Counted from the first letter of the stretch, positions 25,558-34,663 are shown. The stretch: 64,000 nucleotides of DNA from an uncultured Planctomycetia bacterium (GCA_903929765.1 CAIYVX010000094.1:106544-170543), one strand, 5' to 3'. The notes: a model not told the origin generated them from the sequence alone. Program-made: numbers and translations.

Positions 25558-27243
25558 TCAGGCCGAGGAAAGCACATAGTACACCCAACGCGGCGGCTTC
25601 CCTTGAGGCTTTATCTTGCCGGCGCCTTTCATTCGATCCAGAATGCGACGGGCCTGATTACTGGTTATACCCAACAGGCGCGTCACGTCTCCCCGCGTGA
25701 TCTTACCGTGGGCTTGAAGGAACTCCGTGACCAGCCCTTCCTGTCGCAGCCGGTCAATGCCGTGAGTGCGGACATAGCCGTCGGATTCGCCGAGCCGCCG
25801 ATACAAAGCGGCGCTAAGATGAAACACCCGACCCTTTTTTTCCCCCGCCGCCTCGATGAGTCCACGCTCGTGCAGCCGCTCAAGAATGGCCCGTCCTTCA
25901 GAGACATCCTTCTGAATGAGCTTGGCGGCTGTCTGTGTGTCGATACGCCGCTCAAAGAAAAGAGCGTTCAGAACCATCAACTCGTCGAGGGATAGGGCGT
26001 GGCCTTCCCGGTCCTGTTCGTAGACAAAGGCGGCGAACTGAAGCGATGGCTTGCCGCCGCGAAGAACGACACGGACGCCGGTGGGGTCACTGCGGGAGTA
26101 ATCCGGCGCGGGACGCCCATAGCGCAACTGCCCCAGATAAATCTTATCGACACCGCGACCGGTCTGTTCGACGAGGCCGATGCGTTTGAACGCTTCGGCG
26201 AGGCGTGGATTGCGGGGCTTCGGCTCGTGTACCAGAAGGTTGTCAACGGTGATACCCGTCGGGAAACCGCCGGGGCTGGTGATCAGGAGACCATCGGGCT
26301 GCCACTGGATATAAAGCGCATCGAGGCGGCTGTAGTCGCGGTGCAGAATGGCGTTGTTCACGGCTTCGCGGAAGCCTTCCGGGGAATAGTCCGGAATGGG
26401 AACACGGAAGAGGCCGACCAAGACTTCCTTCTCTTCGTTGCGGGCGGCGAAACGCGATTCGACGGCCTCCAATGTTCGCAGCAAGGGGCCGTGAAAAACG
26501 TCGTTGACCTTCACATTGCCCTGGGTGTCGATGGCTTGGAATCGGACATCGTGGGTGGGAATAGCGTCTCGCAGGGCTTCCTCTCTCCCAAGAAGCAGCA
26601 AGCCGGCGACCGTGGGGACCAGCTTGCCGTCCTGGCTTTCAACCAAGCGCAGAGCCTTGGCAACATCCTGGTCGGACAGTTTCAAGAGCGACTGATCACC
26701 GTGCAGGCGGGTGATGGTCTGTTTGAGTCGCTCAAATTCCAGCGGATCGAAGCTGTCGAAAGAAGTTTCTGACTCAGGCTGGGCGGAAAAATCCATCAGC
26801 CCCAGGTCCACGCGGCGCGAACGCTGATCGCGAGGGTAAAAAGGCGCGGTCTGGGGTTTGCCATCCCCGCCGATGGTGCGATGGACTGACTTGCCGCCCC
26901 TGGTGGCGCACGGCTCCGGGTACGGGTCCACCTCAATGGCCAGGACATCGCCGCCCACATGGTGAACCACCGAAATGCGTGTGTTGATGCTCGGTACCGT
27001 ATTGTTGAAAATGGCCGCTTGCAGCTTAATCGGGTCCGTAGTCTTGCCGTGGCGCGGCTTTGCCCCGGTGACGGCACCATCGTCCTCGACGCCAATCAAC
27101 AGCACTCCGCCGGAGGCATTGGCCAGAGCAACGACCTCTTCATAGATATCGCTGTCGGAAATGCGGTGCCGGTCAGACTTGAACTCCACGTCCAAGGCTT
27201 CGCCCGACGCCACCAACTGTTCGAGTCTGGCAATATCGATCAT
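25558..27243 (-). CDS. ATP-binding protein with AlbA_2/Schlafen-like DNA-binding domain
   Basis: Protein of 561 residues. The N-terminal AlbA_2 domain (about 1-130) has LDVEFKSDRH, VVALANASGGVLLIGVEDDG and DVLAIEVDPYPEPC. The central HATPase_c_4 GHKL-like region (about 285-400) has REAVNNAILHRDYS, LLITSPGGFPTGI and RNPRLAEAFKRIGLVEQTGRGVD. The C-terminal part contains two winged helices; the last includes LVTEFLQAHGKITRGDVTRLLG. This order is that of the widespread 'ATP-binding/putative transcriptional regulator' family found on mobile elements, some members acting in defence. It converges on the ParB pair, and its 3' end abuts the palindrome. Catalytic output is unknown. Confidence 0.85.
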   Translation of the reverse strand: MIDIARLEQLVASGEALDVEFKSDRHRISDSDIYEEVVALANASGGVLLIGVEDDGAVTGAKPRHGKTTDPIKLQAAIFNNTVPSINTRISVVHHVGGDVLAIEVDPYPEPCATRGGKSVHRTIGGDGKPQTAPFYPRDQRSRRVDLGLMDFSAQPESETSFDSFDPLEFERLKQTITRLHGDQSLLKLSDQDVAKALRLVESQDGKLVPTVAGLLLLGREEALRDAIPTHDVRFQAIDTQGNVKVNDVFHGPLLRTLEAVESRFAARNEEKEVLVGLFRVPIPDYSPEGFREAVNNAILHRDYSRLDALYIQWQPDGLLITSPGGFPTGITVDNLLVHEPKPRNPRLAEAFKRIGLVEQTGRGVDKIYLGQLRYGRPAPDYSRSDPTGVRVVLRGGKPSLQFAAFVYEQDREGHALSLDELMVLNALFFERRIDTQTAAKLIQKDVSEGRAILERLHERGLIEAAGEKKGRVFHLSAALYRRLGESDGYVRTHGIDRLRQEGLVTEFLQAHGKITRGDVTRLLGITSNQARRILDRMKGAGKIKPQGKPPRWVYYVLSSA

Positions 27244-27550
27244 GGTGCGGCCTCCAGGATTCTGGATGCATCCAAGTGGTAGTGCTCATCCAGGTTCAAG
27301 ATTGTCGTCGAGCCCCACCTTGAAGACACGATCAACCTTGGTCCCCCGGTCAAGCTGCGATAGCTTACCAGCCCCGCGAGGGATTCGCAACAGCGAGCAC
27401 ACTTCAAAGCGTACTCACTGGTTGTAACAGCACAAGTTAGGCCGCCAAAGATTCCATGAATAATTCTGCATTTCTCGCCGGAATCACCTTGCCCCGGTCA
27501 CGTGTATGGCGTAATGTCCATGTCACGTAGACCAGAACAAGGAGATGAAG
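27244..27550. other. Intergenic region, no gene seen
   Basis: 307 bp between the divergent ATP-binding protein gene and the plus-strand small genes; it presumably holds both promoters. I see no clear repeat, hairpin or consensus promoter. Confidence 0.4.
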
Positions 27551-27819
27551 ATGCGAATCACGCGAATCGAGATTGAAGGACGCCGAGGCCGCTTCGCCAC
27601 GATCACCCGGCAGCGCGGCAACCCAACATCGAGGTCACTGTCCTGGTGCCGGAACGCCCCGAGGGCATGAAGATGGACGTGGCCGCCCGCGGCGACGAAA
27701 CCGGCGAAAAGGTCCGCCGGGCCTTCGCCGGCTACCTGCACCGGCAACTTGAAGAATACGAAGGCACCAACTGCGACATCGAGGGCTACGCCCGTGAGCT
27801 CGAACGTTTCGCCGACTGA
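27551..27819 (+). pseudogene. Frameshifted small conserved gene
   Basis: The ATG at 27551 has AAGGAG 6 nt upstream and reads MRITRIEIEGRRGRFATITR before losing sense near 27620. Shifting frame by one base at the CAACCCAAC run (about 27622-27630) restores a continuous sequence, NIEVTVLVPERPEGMKMDV and so on, to a TGA at 27817-27819 ending ELERFAD. The restored product would be about 90 residues, and its stop lies 16 bp before the next start. A missing C (CCCC to CCC) explains it. Function is unknown; it pairs with the 94-residue gene that follows. It could be a real mutation or an assembly error. Confidence 0.65.
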
Positions 27820-27834
27820 AAGGAGCAGCAGACC

Positions 27835-28119
27835 ATGACCAGACGCAAACAGAAAATCTACGACGCGGAATTCAAGGGCCGCAAGGTCCGGGTCACCGTC
27901 CCAGAGAATGACGAAGCCAACGCCCTGGGCGAGGCCATAAAGGACAACCTCAGCCCCGAGGCCGTCGCGACCCTGGCCAACGCCGTCCGGGTGCAGGTCA
28001 ACGGCCGACGCACGAACCCCGAAGTGCGCCGCCAGCTCGACTGGCTGGCCAACCGCCTGGTCACGATGTTGGGTGGCGAAGAAGCATACCACGACCTCTT
28101 GAAAGAGGCGGGTTTCTAA
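27835..28119 (+). CDS. Conserved hypothetical protein (94 aa)
   Basis: ATG 27835 follows AAAGGAGCAG. The product begins with a basic segment, then FKGRKVRVTVPENDEANALGEAIKDNL, and continues as two or three helices to LLKEAGF. Charge pattern and codon use look like a genuine gene. No domain is recognised. It lies between the frameshifted small gene and the HARE-HTH gene, all on one strand with short gaps, so the three probably form an operon of the mobile element. Confidence 0.6.
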   Translation: MTRRKQKIYDAEFKGRKVRVTVPENDEANALGEAIKDNLSPEAVATLANAVRVQVNGRRTNPEVRRQLDWLANRLVTMLGGEEAYHDLLKEAGF

Positions 28120-28165
28120 CTGGTTGCCCGGCACAACGCCGGGCCAAACGCAAAGGAGCATGCAG

Positions 28166-28765
28166 ATGAAGAAGGAAAGTGTGAAGCTCGGTGCGGTGTA
28201 TGCTTGTAAGGTCAGCGGCGAAATTCAGCCGGTCAGATTAGAAAAGGCCAACCCGCACGGCGGTTGGGATGCTATTAATGTTCGCACGCACAAGGCTGTA
28301 CGCGTTAAATCTTCCCAACGTTTGCGGGGCCTCTGGCCCAAGAAGACCATGCCCATCGTCTCCGAGAAAGCCGAGTGCCAGGCCGATGACAAGGGTGTGG
28401 CCGAGGTCGAGAAGGGCAACCTAGTCGAGGGCGTCACGGTGCCCGAGGTGACGAAACGCCGCAAGGCGACGAAGGATACCACGGGCCACCCCGGACGCGA
28501 CACGGGCGAAACTGGCGCAACCGGGGCCAAACCGGAGCGCAACAGCCTTCTCAACCTCGCCGCCAAGGCTCTGGCCGAAGCCAGCGAACCCATGAATTGC
28601 CAGCAGATGGTCGAGAAGATCCTCGTGACCGGCTTGTGGCAGACCAAGGGCCGCACGCCGTGGGCTACGTTGTACAGCGCCGTCATCCGCGAGATAGCGA
28701 CCAAGGGCGAGGCGGCCCGGTTCCGCAAGGTCGAGAAAGGCAAGTTCGCGGCCGCCGCGAAGTAA
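28166..28765 (+). CDS. HARE-HTH (HB1/ASXL) domain protein
   Basis: I chose ATG 28166, 7 nt after AGGAG; an in-frame ATG at 28160 is too close to it. Product 199 residues. The N-terminal 60 residues form a small beta-rich domain (KLGAVYACKVSGEIQPVRLE, then GWDAINVRTHKAVRV). A Lys/Thr/Gly-rich linker follows. The C-terminus has the HARE-HTH pattern LLNLAAKALAEASEPMNCQQM, ending in a GRTPWATLYSAVIREI helix and FRKVEKGKF wing. HARE-HTH domains link chromatin or DNA-modifying proteins to DNA; in bacteria they occur in restriction and mobile-element proteins. A hairpin terminator follows. Confidence 0.78.
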   Translation: MKKESVKLGAVYACKVSGEIQPVRLEKANPHGGWDAINVRTHKAVRVKSSQRLRGLWPKKTMPIVSEKAECQADDKGVAEVEKGNLVEGVTVPEVTKRRKATKDTTGHPGRDTGETGATGAKPERNSLLNLAAKALAEASEPMNCQQMVEKILVTGLWQTKGRTPWATLYSAVIREIATKGEAARFRKVEKGKFAAAAK

Positions 28766-28794
28766 TCATCACCCCGCATTGCCTCAACTCACAC

Positions 28795-28822
28795 CACCCC
28801 GGTCCCGCCCAAGGCCGGGGTG
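28795..28822 (+). terminator. Rho-independent-like terminator after HARE-HTH gene
   Basis: Perfect 8-bp stem CACCCCGG/CCGGGGTG with a 12-nt loop followed by TTCTTC, 30 bp after the gene's stop. Confidence 0.65.
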
Positions 28823-28968
28823 TTCTTCGGCCAAAACTTCGGCTACAATACTTGCCGACCGCACTCTCGCCCTTTATACTTCCGCATCCACACTGGGGCG
28901 GGGCTCGACAAGCGGTTCGTCTGTCAGTTGGCCTGCCTCCTTTTTCCAAAGTGCCGATGGAGTATCTG

Positions 28969-30036
28969 ATGAGCAAGAAGAACGGTGGCCTCGAAGAGGC
29001 CGATGATCAGCCTACTGGGAAGAACGGCAACCTGGTCGAATTCCGGCTGCAGGATAGCGACCTTTGGCTGCTCATGACGGGCAGGGTCGCCGCGCCGGCG
29101 ACGACCGCCGGACAGAATGGGATTTCGCGGGTCTGGATCGCCTGGGCCAAGCGGACCGTGATGGACGTTGGTTTCGTGCCGGCCGGCTCTCATCGCAGCA
29201 CCGAAGGGTTCGGTCGCGCCGATGCCTTGACGCTCTACCTGTGCCGGTTGATGAGAATCCGTGATTCGATGGACCCCGACGGTGACCCCGTGCGTCATAG
29301 CGCCGTCGCACTGGAGAATCTGCTGCTGGGTGCGGCCCATGCCGCTCATCTGGGGATCGACCTGTGCCGGCTGGACGATCCCGACCAGGGCGGCAGTGAG
29401 AGCGTCCTGCGCCACGCCCTTTATGCGGGCGTGATTCAGGCTTATCCCGCCGGCCCGGAACAGCCTGCCCGAGCCGACGGCAGGCCGGCGGTCACCTACG
29501 GACTGACGATGTTGGGGAAGAACGCCGTGGATGAGGGCAACGCCCCGCCGCCATTTCGCTGGTCGCCCGAAGAAGTGGTTGAGACGGAATGGCCGGATGA
29601 CGCCCCGGATGGCGATCCGGATGAGTCCTACGACAGCCTGTGGCGGGACGCGCCCCTCAAGCCCTCCAGGGGGAGAAAACGCCTGATGGCTCGCCTCGGC
29701 ATAGAACCGGACCGTCACGACGCGAAAGTCATCCACTGGTTCGGCAAACGCCTATATCTCGGCAGCGAGCACACTCAGATCGCGAAGCTGTTCTGGCTTC
29801 TGGCGGGACGGATCGGGCACACCTGCTCCTGGAGCGAGGTGTGCGTCGATGTCCTGGGCCGGGGCGTGTATGAGGAGGCCGGCAGGCGTGAACTGAAGAA
29901 GGCTCGGCAGCACGTGCGTCAAGTGGTCAGCAAACTGCGGAACCAGTTGAAGGAAAAGAAGATCGACGACCACGTCTTCATCGTTTGCGAGAATCAAAAG
30001 GAACTCCCTTCCTACACGATGCACCTGCGTTCCTGA
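28969..30036 (+). CDS. Unknown protein with C-terminal winged-helix-like region
   Basis: ATG 28969 has GGAG 6 nt upstream; an in-frame ATG at 28957 lacks one. Product 355 residues. The central part (about 60-130) is helical and contains ADALTLYLCRLMRIRDSM. A acidic stretch near 200-220 (DDAPDGDPDESYD) is followed by a conserved-looking C-terminal domain of about 110 residues, with KRLYLGSEHTQIAKLFWLLA and KKARQHVRQVVSKLRNQLKE, like the recognition helix and wing of a transcription-factor winged helix. I do not recognise the family. It is a plausible regulatory or replication protein of the element. Confidence 0.6.
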   Translation: MSKKNGGLEEADDQPTGKNGNLVEFRLQDSDLWLLMTGRVAAPATTAGQNGISRVWIAWAKRTVMDVGFVPAGSHRSTEGFGRADALTLYLCRLMRIRDSMDPDGDPVRHSAVALENLLLGAAHAAHLGIDLCRLDDPDQGGSESVLRHALYAGVIQAYPAGPEQPARADGRPAVTYGLTMLGKNAVDEGNAPPPFRWSPEEVVETEWPDDAPDGDPDESYDSLWRDAPLKPSRGRKRLMARLGIEPDRHDAKVIHWFGKRLYLGSEHTQIAKLFWLLAGRIGHTCSWSEVCVDVLGRGVYEEAGRRELKKARQHVRQVVSKLRNQLKEKKIDDHVFIVCENQKELPSYTMHLRS

Positions 30037-30131
30037 GGCCACCCGGCCCGCGCCGCCCCGGCCTTTCAGGCAATTTCTGCAATTTCCCGCCAGAAACTCG
30101 GATTGTGCGCGAAAATAGTCACAGAATCCCC

Positions 30132-30150
30132 CTCCTATATAAATAGAGAG
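30132..30150 (+). promoter_or_regulatory. TATATAAA motif upstream of the metallopeptidase-like gene
   Basis: CTCCTATATAAATAGAGA lies in the 212-bp gap before the 30249 gene. A similar word, CTCCTTATATAAAAAGG, recurs at 34635-34650. It is AT-rich against a very GC-rich background and may act as a promoter element or a melting site; no -35 partner is obvious. Confidence 0.3.
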
Positions 30151-30248
30151 CAGCGCGGCGGCGGCGTGCCGTGCGGGGCCGGTCCGCGCGGCGGCCGGTC
30201 GCTGCGCGATCCTGGCAAGCTGGCTTCGTGTGGTCAGGGAGAGGAACA

Positions 30249-30779
30249 ATGACACCCAGCAGTAAGAACAACAGTGGTATAAGGCCACAGTACGTGCCGA
30301 TTCTGCCGCGGCACGATCTCTATCTGTTTCACGTGGGTGGCGACGCGCAGAAGTTCGTCGCCGCGTTCCGCCGGACCTGGTGCCAAATGCCCGTATGGGC
30401 AAGACGCACGCTGCTGAAGCACTGGCGTCGAACGCGGCCCGCCCTCTTGACCAGCCCTGCCTGCCATTGGCCGAGCATCGAACTGGTGCCGCTGAAGAGT
30501 GACTTCGAATGTGGCAACAGCGGCGACGCTCTGGCCCAGACCAAGGCTAATGGCTCGGAGTTCGCCTTTCTCTCGGGCGGCACGGATCAATTGCCGGAGT
30601 CGGCAGTCGAGGCCGTCATCGCCCATGAACTGGCTCACGCCATCCACTTCATCAAGGACAGGGACGGCCATCTTGCGGGTCGGCAAGCCGATGTCTTTGG
30701 TTTTTCGCAAGCGGAGTTCGACGCTGACGAGACAGCGGAGAGCTGGGGATTCGACATGGAGTTCAAACGCGGCGAATAG
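30249..30779 (+). CDS. Zinc metallopeptidase-like protein (HELAH motif)
   Basis: ATG 30249 is preceded by GGGAGAGGA. Product 176 residues. The motif AVIAHELAHAIHF (HExxH zinc site) lies near residue 130, and EFDADETAESWGFD downstream supplies a candidate third ligand Glu, as in gluzincin-like peptidases of mobile elements (for example ImmA/SprT-like proteins). The N-terminal half contains an Arg-rich helix, FVAAFRRTWCQM. There is no signal peptide, so it is cytoplasmic. It may be a protease that switches a repressor, or an inactive relative; no repressor gene adjoins it. Catalytic assignment is from the motif only. Confidence 0.65.
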   Translation: MTPSSKNNSGIRPQYVPILPRHDLYLFHVGGDAQKFVAAFRRTWCQMPVWARRTLLKHWRRTRPALLTSPACHWPSIELVPLKSDFECGNSGDALAQTKANGSEFAFLSGGTDQLPESAVEAVIAHELAHAIHFIKDRDGHLAGRQADVFGFSQAEFDADETAESWGFDMEFKRGE

Positions 30780-31404
30780 GCCCGTGGTGGAGACTTGCGC
30801 GACAAAATCGTGGTTGCCGCGGATGTAGTGATTAGGAGGGAGGCAGGTTTTCGCCGGGAGCGGGTCGCCTGGCGTTCCATCTGTGTAACGATTTTCGGAA
30901 AAACCGCGGTCGGCGCGGATTCGGCGTGCACGTTTTGGGCTCTGTGGTAATAAGCGGAAGTCGTGGCGGCCGGCTGGGGCGGGGTGGGCGTGGCCATTCC
31001 CCCGCATGGGACAGAATTTTTCAGAATAACTGGATTTTACATCCGTTCCCAGAGGCTCTGCGGCAAATAACTGTGTATCGCGGGGGCGCAAGCGGCCGGA
31101 CCCGTACACTTTTTGCCGCAACGGGGTATGTAACAGCAGAGTATCTATTGTCTGGGCTGAGCGACAACTCAACGTGTCCCCTGGCTTGTCGAGGCCCTCG
31201 CGGCCTTGCCTGCCGACGCCCTGCATGACGGCGTCATAGCGACCTCCGGCTCCGGCCGGACGAGCTGGGTCCGATTCCGACCAGGTACTCGCCGCGCGGC
31301 GGGTGCCAGATGGACATTTTGTTGCCAGACCGGGCGGCACGTTGCCATCCGGATAGAGGTCACGTGTTGGCGACGCAGAAGTCGCCCTTACAGAAAGGAG
31401 TTCC
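30780..31404. other. 625-bp region without a recognised gene
   Basis: No frame here looks coding by composition or recognised similarity. It includes the upstream region of the primase gene; AAAGGAG just before 31405 serves as that gene's ribosome site. I see no long repeat. An origin of replication near the primase is possible but not demonstrable by eye. Confidence 0.35.
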
Positions 31405-32856
31405 ATGGTCGCATTCAATGACCGGATAGGATCGGCTGCGCCGCCCCATCCCAACCCGCCCGGGCCAAGCTGGGACGGCCTCGGCTTTCGCTGCTACGGC
31501 CTGATGGACGAGCGCGGCCGGTGGGGCAGTTGGCTGTTCGCGCCCGCCACCGCAGCACAAGCTGTGATCCTTGAGAAAGAGGCCGTCCAGCGGCAGCGGA
31601 TTCTGTTCTTCAGCATCCAGACCTTCGCCCCGCCGCCTGCAGGCGTGCCTGTTCGCCGCTGGAAACAGGTCCGCGAGCATTACGTGGGTGCTGACGCTCG
31701 ACCGCACCTGGCGCCGCTCTACTTCGACATCGACTGCGCGGGCGACCTGGACAAGGCCCTGCTGGCGGGGCGGTATCTCGTCGAGTTCCTCGTCGACGGG
31801 CTGGAGCTGGCCGAGGAGGCCGTCAGGGTCTGGTTCAGCGGCAGCAAGGGTCTGCATATTCTGGTTCACCCCGCGGCCCTGGGCCTTACGCCGAGTGCCG
31901 CTCTGACCCAGAACATGAAGTTGATCGTCGCGGGCCTGATCAAGCGGTTGGAGGCCGAAGGCTGTCCCGACCTGCCGGTCGATAGCTCTGTCTACTCTCT
32001 GCCGCGGATGTTGCGGGCGCCGAACCAGATCAACCCGAAGTCTGGCCTCTTCAAGGTGGAATTAACCCACGGCGAACTCCAGCGGCTTTCCGCCGACGAG
32101 ATCAAGGCCCTCGCCGGCGATCCGCGACCGCCGCTGCGATCAGAGGACGGTCCGGCACCGCCGGTGTCGTCCAAAGCGACGGCGTGGTGGGCCGCCGAAC
32201 TTGATAAGCAACATAAGACGCACGAGTTCACCCGCCGGACGGCCGAGCTCACCGGCCGCAAGGTCCGGCCCGACGGCTTCGTGGTCGACGAGGTGGTGGA
32301 CCCGGGCATGCCCGACTGTATCCGGCGTCTGGCTGAGGCAGAGGTCGGTCCCGGCGCCCGCAACCGTGCGGAACTCCAGCTTGGTTGTTGGGCCCTCGCC
32401 GCCGGGCGGCCTCAGCCCTGGGCCGTGAAACTCCTGAACGCCTGGGCACTGCGGAACCGGACCGAGCTCTCCACCGACGGTTGCCGCACCAAGGCCGAGT
32501 CCATAGTAAAGGCCGTCTATGGTCGGACGGGATATGGTTTCAGTTGCGCCGCCGCGCGGGCCGCCGTCAGGACCGCCGGCCTGGAAGCCCAGTGCAGCGG
32601 CTGCCGTGCCGTTCGCCAGCCCATGCTGCGAACGCTGCATTCGCTTCGTCAAAATCACGATGAGGGCTGGACCGCCCCGGAAAGGATCACACTGAATGAT
32701 GCTCGCGCCAGAATCGCCGGCTTCATCGACAATTTCGTCGCCCGTGTCGCCTGCACCGCTGGCCCGCACGGCTCCGGGGAGCGGCAAGACCCTCTCCATC
32801 GAACACGCCCTGGGCACCCACGGCGTCCGCGCCGTCTATGTCGTACCGACGCATGA
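31405..32856 (+). CDS. Archaeo-eukaryotic-type primase (AEP) part of a primase-helicase, frameshifted at 3' end
   Basis: ATG 31405 follows AGAAAGGAG. The AEP catalytic landmarks are present: LYFDIDCAG with D108 and D110 (metal binding), FSGSKGLHILVHP near 145-155 (sGxxGxH motif), and LPVDSSVYSLPRMLRAP near 190-205 (third acidic residue). A Cys-rich region near residues 375-395 (CAAARAA, then CSGCRAV) may bind zinc. After about residue 455 the frame turns into nonsense (GERQDPLHRTRPGHP), because the downstream helicase with its Walker A motif is in the next frame. I read it as one gene with a +1 frame error somewhere between about 32740 and 32785. Replication initiation of the mobile element is the likely role. 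Confidence 0.75.
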   Translation: MVAFNDRIGSAAPPHPNPPGPSWDGLGFRCYGLMDERGRWGSWLFAPATAAQAVILEKEAVQRQRILFFSIQTFAPPPAGVPVRRWKQVREHYVGADARPHLAPLYFDIDCAGDLDKALLAGRYLVEFLVDGLELAEEAVRVWFSGSKGLHILVHPAALGLTPSAALTQNMKLIVAGLIKRLEAEGCPDLPVDSSVYSLPRMLRAPNQINPKSGLFKVELTHGELQRLSADEIKALAGDPRPPLRSEDGPAPPVSSKATAWWAAELDKQHKTHEFTRRTAELTGRKVRPDGFVVDEVVDPGMPDCIRRLAEAEVGPGARNRAELQLGCWALAAGRPQPWAVKLLNAWALRNRTELSTDGCRTKAESIVKAVYGRTGYGFSCAAARAAVRTAGLEAQCSGCRAVRQPMLRTLHSLRQNHDEGWTAPERITLNDARARIAGFIDNFVARVACTAGPHGSGERQDPLHRTRPGHPRRPRRLCRTDA

Positions 32857-34549
32857 GTTGGCGGAGCAGGTCCAGCGTGATCTGGAGGCCGTCGGCGTCA
32901 GCACGCACCATTGGCGGGCCGGGCCGACCGAGGAAGATGACTGCCCCCAGCGGGAACTGGTCCAGTTCTTCCGCGACCTCAACTACCGCATTCGCCTCGG
33001 CCCGTGCCGGGAGTGCCCGCGGGAGCGGCGCTGTCCCTATCTCCAGCTTTTCCGCTGCTCGGCCAACCAGCGGGCTCAGGTGTTGATCGTGACCAGCTGG
33101 CACCTGCGGCGCAGCGACCTGTGGGAACTCAAGGCCCTGGAGAACCGCCCGCTGGTGATTTTGGACGAGGACGCGACGACCGCCCTGGCGGCGCCCATCG
33201 AACTGCGCGACGACCGGCTCAGGAATTTCGTCGAGCAACTCGATGCCCTGCGCAAGCATCTCGTGGTCGCCGCCGCCGACATCGAGGCCCTGGTGGCCGG
33301 CGTAACGGGACACAAGACCGAGTCTGCGGCCGAGGACGGGCTCCTGACCCTGATCGACCTCTTTCGCCGCGCGGCCCTCGACCTTCTGACCGCCTGCGCC
33401 CGCACCATCGGCGGCGCCTGGCAGCCGGCCGCGAGCATCCTGGGGCAGCCCCTCACCGACGGTGACCGCAAATTGCTGAAAGATGAGGCGACTCTGAATC
33501 GGCTGCTGCACGCCGCTTACGAGGCAGCCCACAGACGGACGGCCTTGCCGAATTTGTTCGCCGACCTGGTCGAACTGATGTTGCGGGACGGCCCGGTGCA
33601 CCTGACACCACGGACCTGCCGCTGGGCCAGGCAGACCATGTTGCCGACGAACCGGGAGATCATCGTGCTCGACGCCACGGCCGAGCCGGCGGTCCTCGAG
33701 GGCATTCTGGGCCGGCCGGTCACCGTGGTCAGCTTGCCGCCGGTCGAGCAGCAGGCGACCGTCTACCAGGTGATGGACCGCATCGCTACGCGCAGCGGCA
33801 ACCGCAAAGATCTGGCCGTTGACGACAGCTATCTGAAGCGGCTGGTCACCGAGGTGGCCCGCCGCCACCGCGGCGAACCGCTGCTGTGCATCTCGTTCAA
33901 GAGCGACACCGAAGTCCTAGAAGAATTACTGGAGCGCGAGCACGGCAAGGCGACGGTGATTCATTACGGTGGGCTGCGCGGCCTCAATGCCTTTGCCGAG
34001 TATCCCGTGGGGTTGGTAATCGGCCGGCCGATGCCCAACGAGGCCAGCCTTCAGCTCCTGGCCGTGGCCGCCTTCGGCGTCGGGGCCCTTGATGAAAATC
34101 TCCGGGCGCCCCCGCTCCAGTGGCAACTCGACACCCTGGCCATGGGGCCTGACCTCTGGACCATACGGCGTCAGCAATATGACGATCCGCGCTGGCAGGC
34201 GGTCTGGCGGCACCTGGTGACCGGCGAGTTAATGCAGGCCATCGGCCGGCTGCGGCCGTTGACGAATCCGGCTATCGTCTACGTGGTGAGCAATGAACCG
34301 CTGCCGCCCGAGCTGGACGTGACCACCGTCTATGCCGGTGAGTTGTTCCCGAATTTGGCGATCAGCGGGCGACGCAGCGATTATGAGGGGCGGCTCCTCA
34401 AGTATGCCGAGATCGCCGCGGAGTTGGAGGCCGCCGGGTTGGAGCCGAACAACCGCGCCGTCTGCCAGAAAATGGGCATCAAGGAATGTAACGGCTTTCG
34501 CTACCGCCACTTAGCTCTCACGAGGCCACGCGGTCCGCCACGAGAATGA
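32696..34549 (+). CDS. Helicase part of the primase-helicase (shifted frame)
   Basis: The frame begins at the ATG in TGAATGATG (32696) and overlaps the primase frame by 161 bp. The sequence becomes helicase-like at TAPGSGKT (motif I). It continues with VYVVPTHELAEQV, a Cys-rich insert (CRECPRERRCPY, iron-sulfur-like spacing) and VILDEDATTAL (DEAD-like DExD). A second lobe has LLCISFKSDTEVLEELL, and motif VI reads LMQAIGRLRP. The Cys insert and DEDA order recall DinG/XPD-type SF2 helicases. As a separate gene its first 25 residues would be meaningless Ser/Pro-rich sequence, so fusion to the upstream primase in the intact state is favoured. It could instead be made by re-initiation at the TGAATG. 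Confidence 0.72.
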   Translation: MMLAPESPASSTISSPVSPAPLARTAPGSGKTLSIEHALGTHGVRAVYVVPTHELAEQVQRDLEAVGVSTHHWRAGPTEEDDCPQRELVQFFRDLNYRIRLGPCRECPRERRCPYLQLFRCSANQRAQVLIVTSWHLRRSDLWELKALENRPLVILDEDATTALAAPIELRDDRLRNFVEQLDALRKHLVVAAADIEALVAGVTGHKTESAAEDGLLTLIDLFRRAALDLLTACARTIGGAWQPAASILGQPLTDGDRKLLKDEATLNRLLHAAYEAAHRRTALPNLFADLVELMLRDGPVHLTPRTCRWARQTMLPTNREIIVLDATAEPAVLEGILGRPVTVVSLPPVEQQATVYQVMDRIATRSGNRKDLAVDDSYLKRLVTEVARRHRGEPLLCISFKSDTEVLEELLEREHGKATVIHYGGLRGLNAFAEYPVGLVIGRPMPNEASLQLLAVAAFGVGALDENLRAPPLQWQLDTLAMGPDLWTIRRQQYDDPRWQAVWRHLVTGELMQAIGRLRPLTNPAIVYVVSNEPLPPELDVTTVYAGELFPNLAISGRRSDYEGRLLKYAEIAAELEAAGLEPNNRAVCQKMGIKECNGFRYRHLALTRPRGPPRE

Positions 34550-34620
34550 TGGTTCTTTCCAAACTCGTAAGCTGTTGTCGTGGCGTGAGTTAGAGTGAAA
34601 AATGGGCTTCTGAGGCCGGA

Positions 34621-34663
34621 GTGTTTCACTTCGCTCCTTATATAAAAAGGATAAGTGAAACAC
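34621..34663. promoter_or_regulatory. 11-bp perfect inverted repeat enclosing a TATATAAAAA motif
   Basis: GTGTTTCACTT (34621-34631) and AAGTGAAACAC (34653-34663) form a perfect 11-bp inverted repeat around a 21-nt centre containing CTCCTTATATAAAAAGG. It lies 72 bp after the helicase stop and about 100 bp before the next start. It could be an operator over a promoter, or an origin feature next to the primase-helicase. Confidence 0.6.

Noticed and set aside
32723..33868. Minus-strand frame of 381 codons across the helicase
   Set aside because: Antisense shadow; helicase motifs are on the plus strand.
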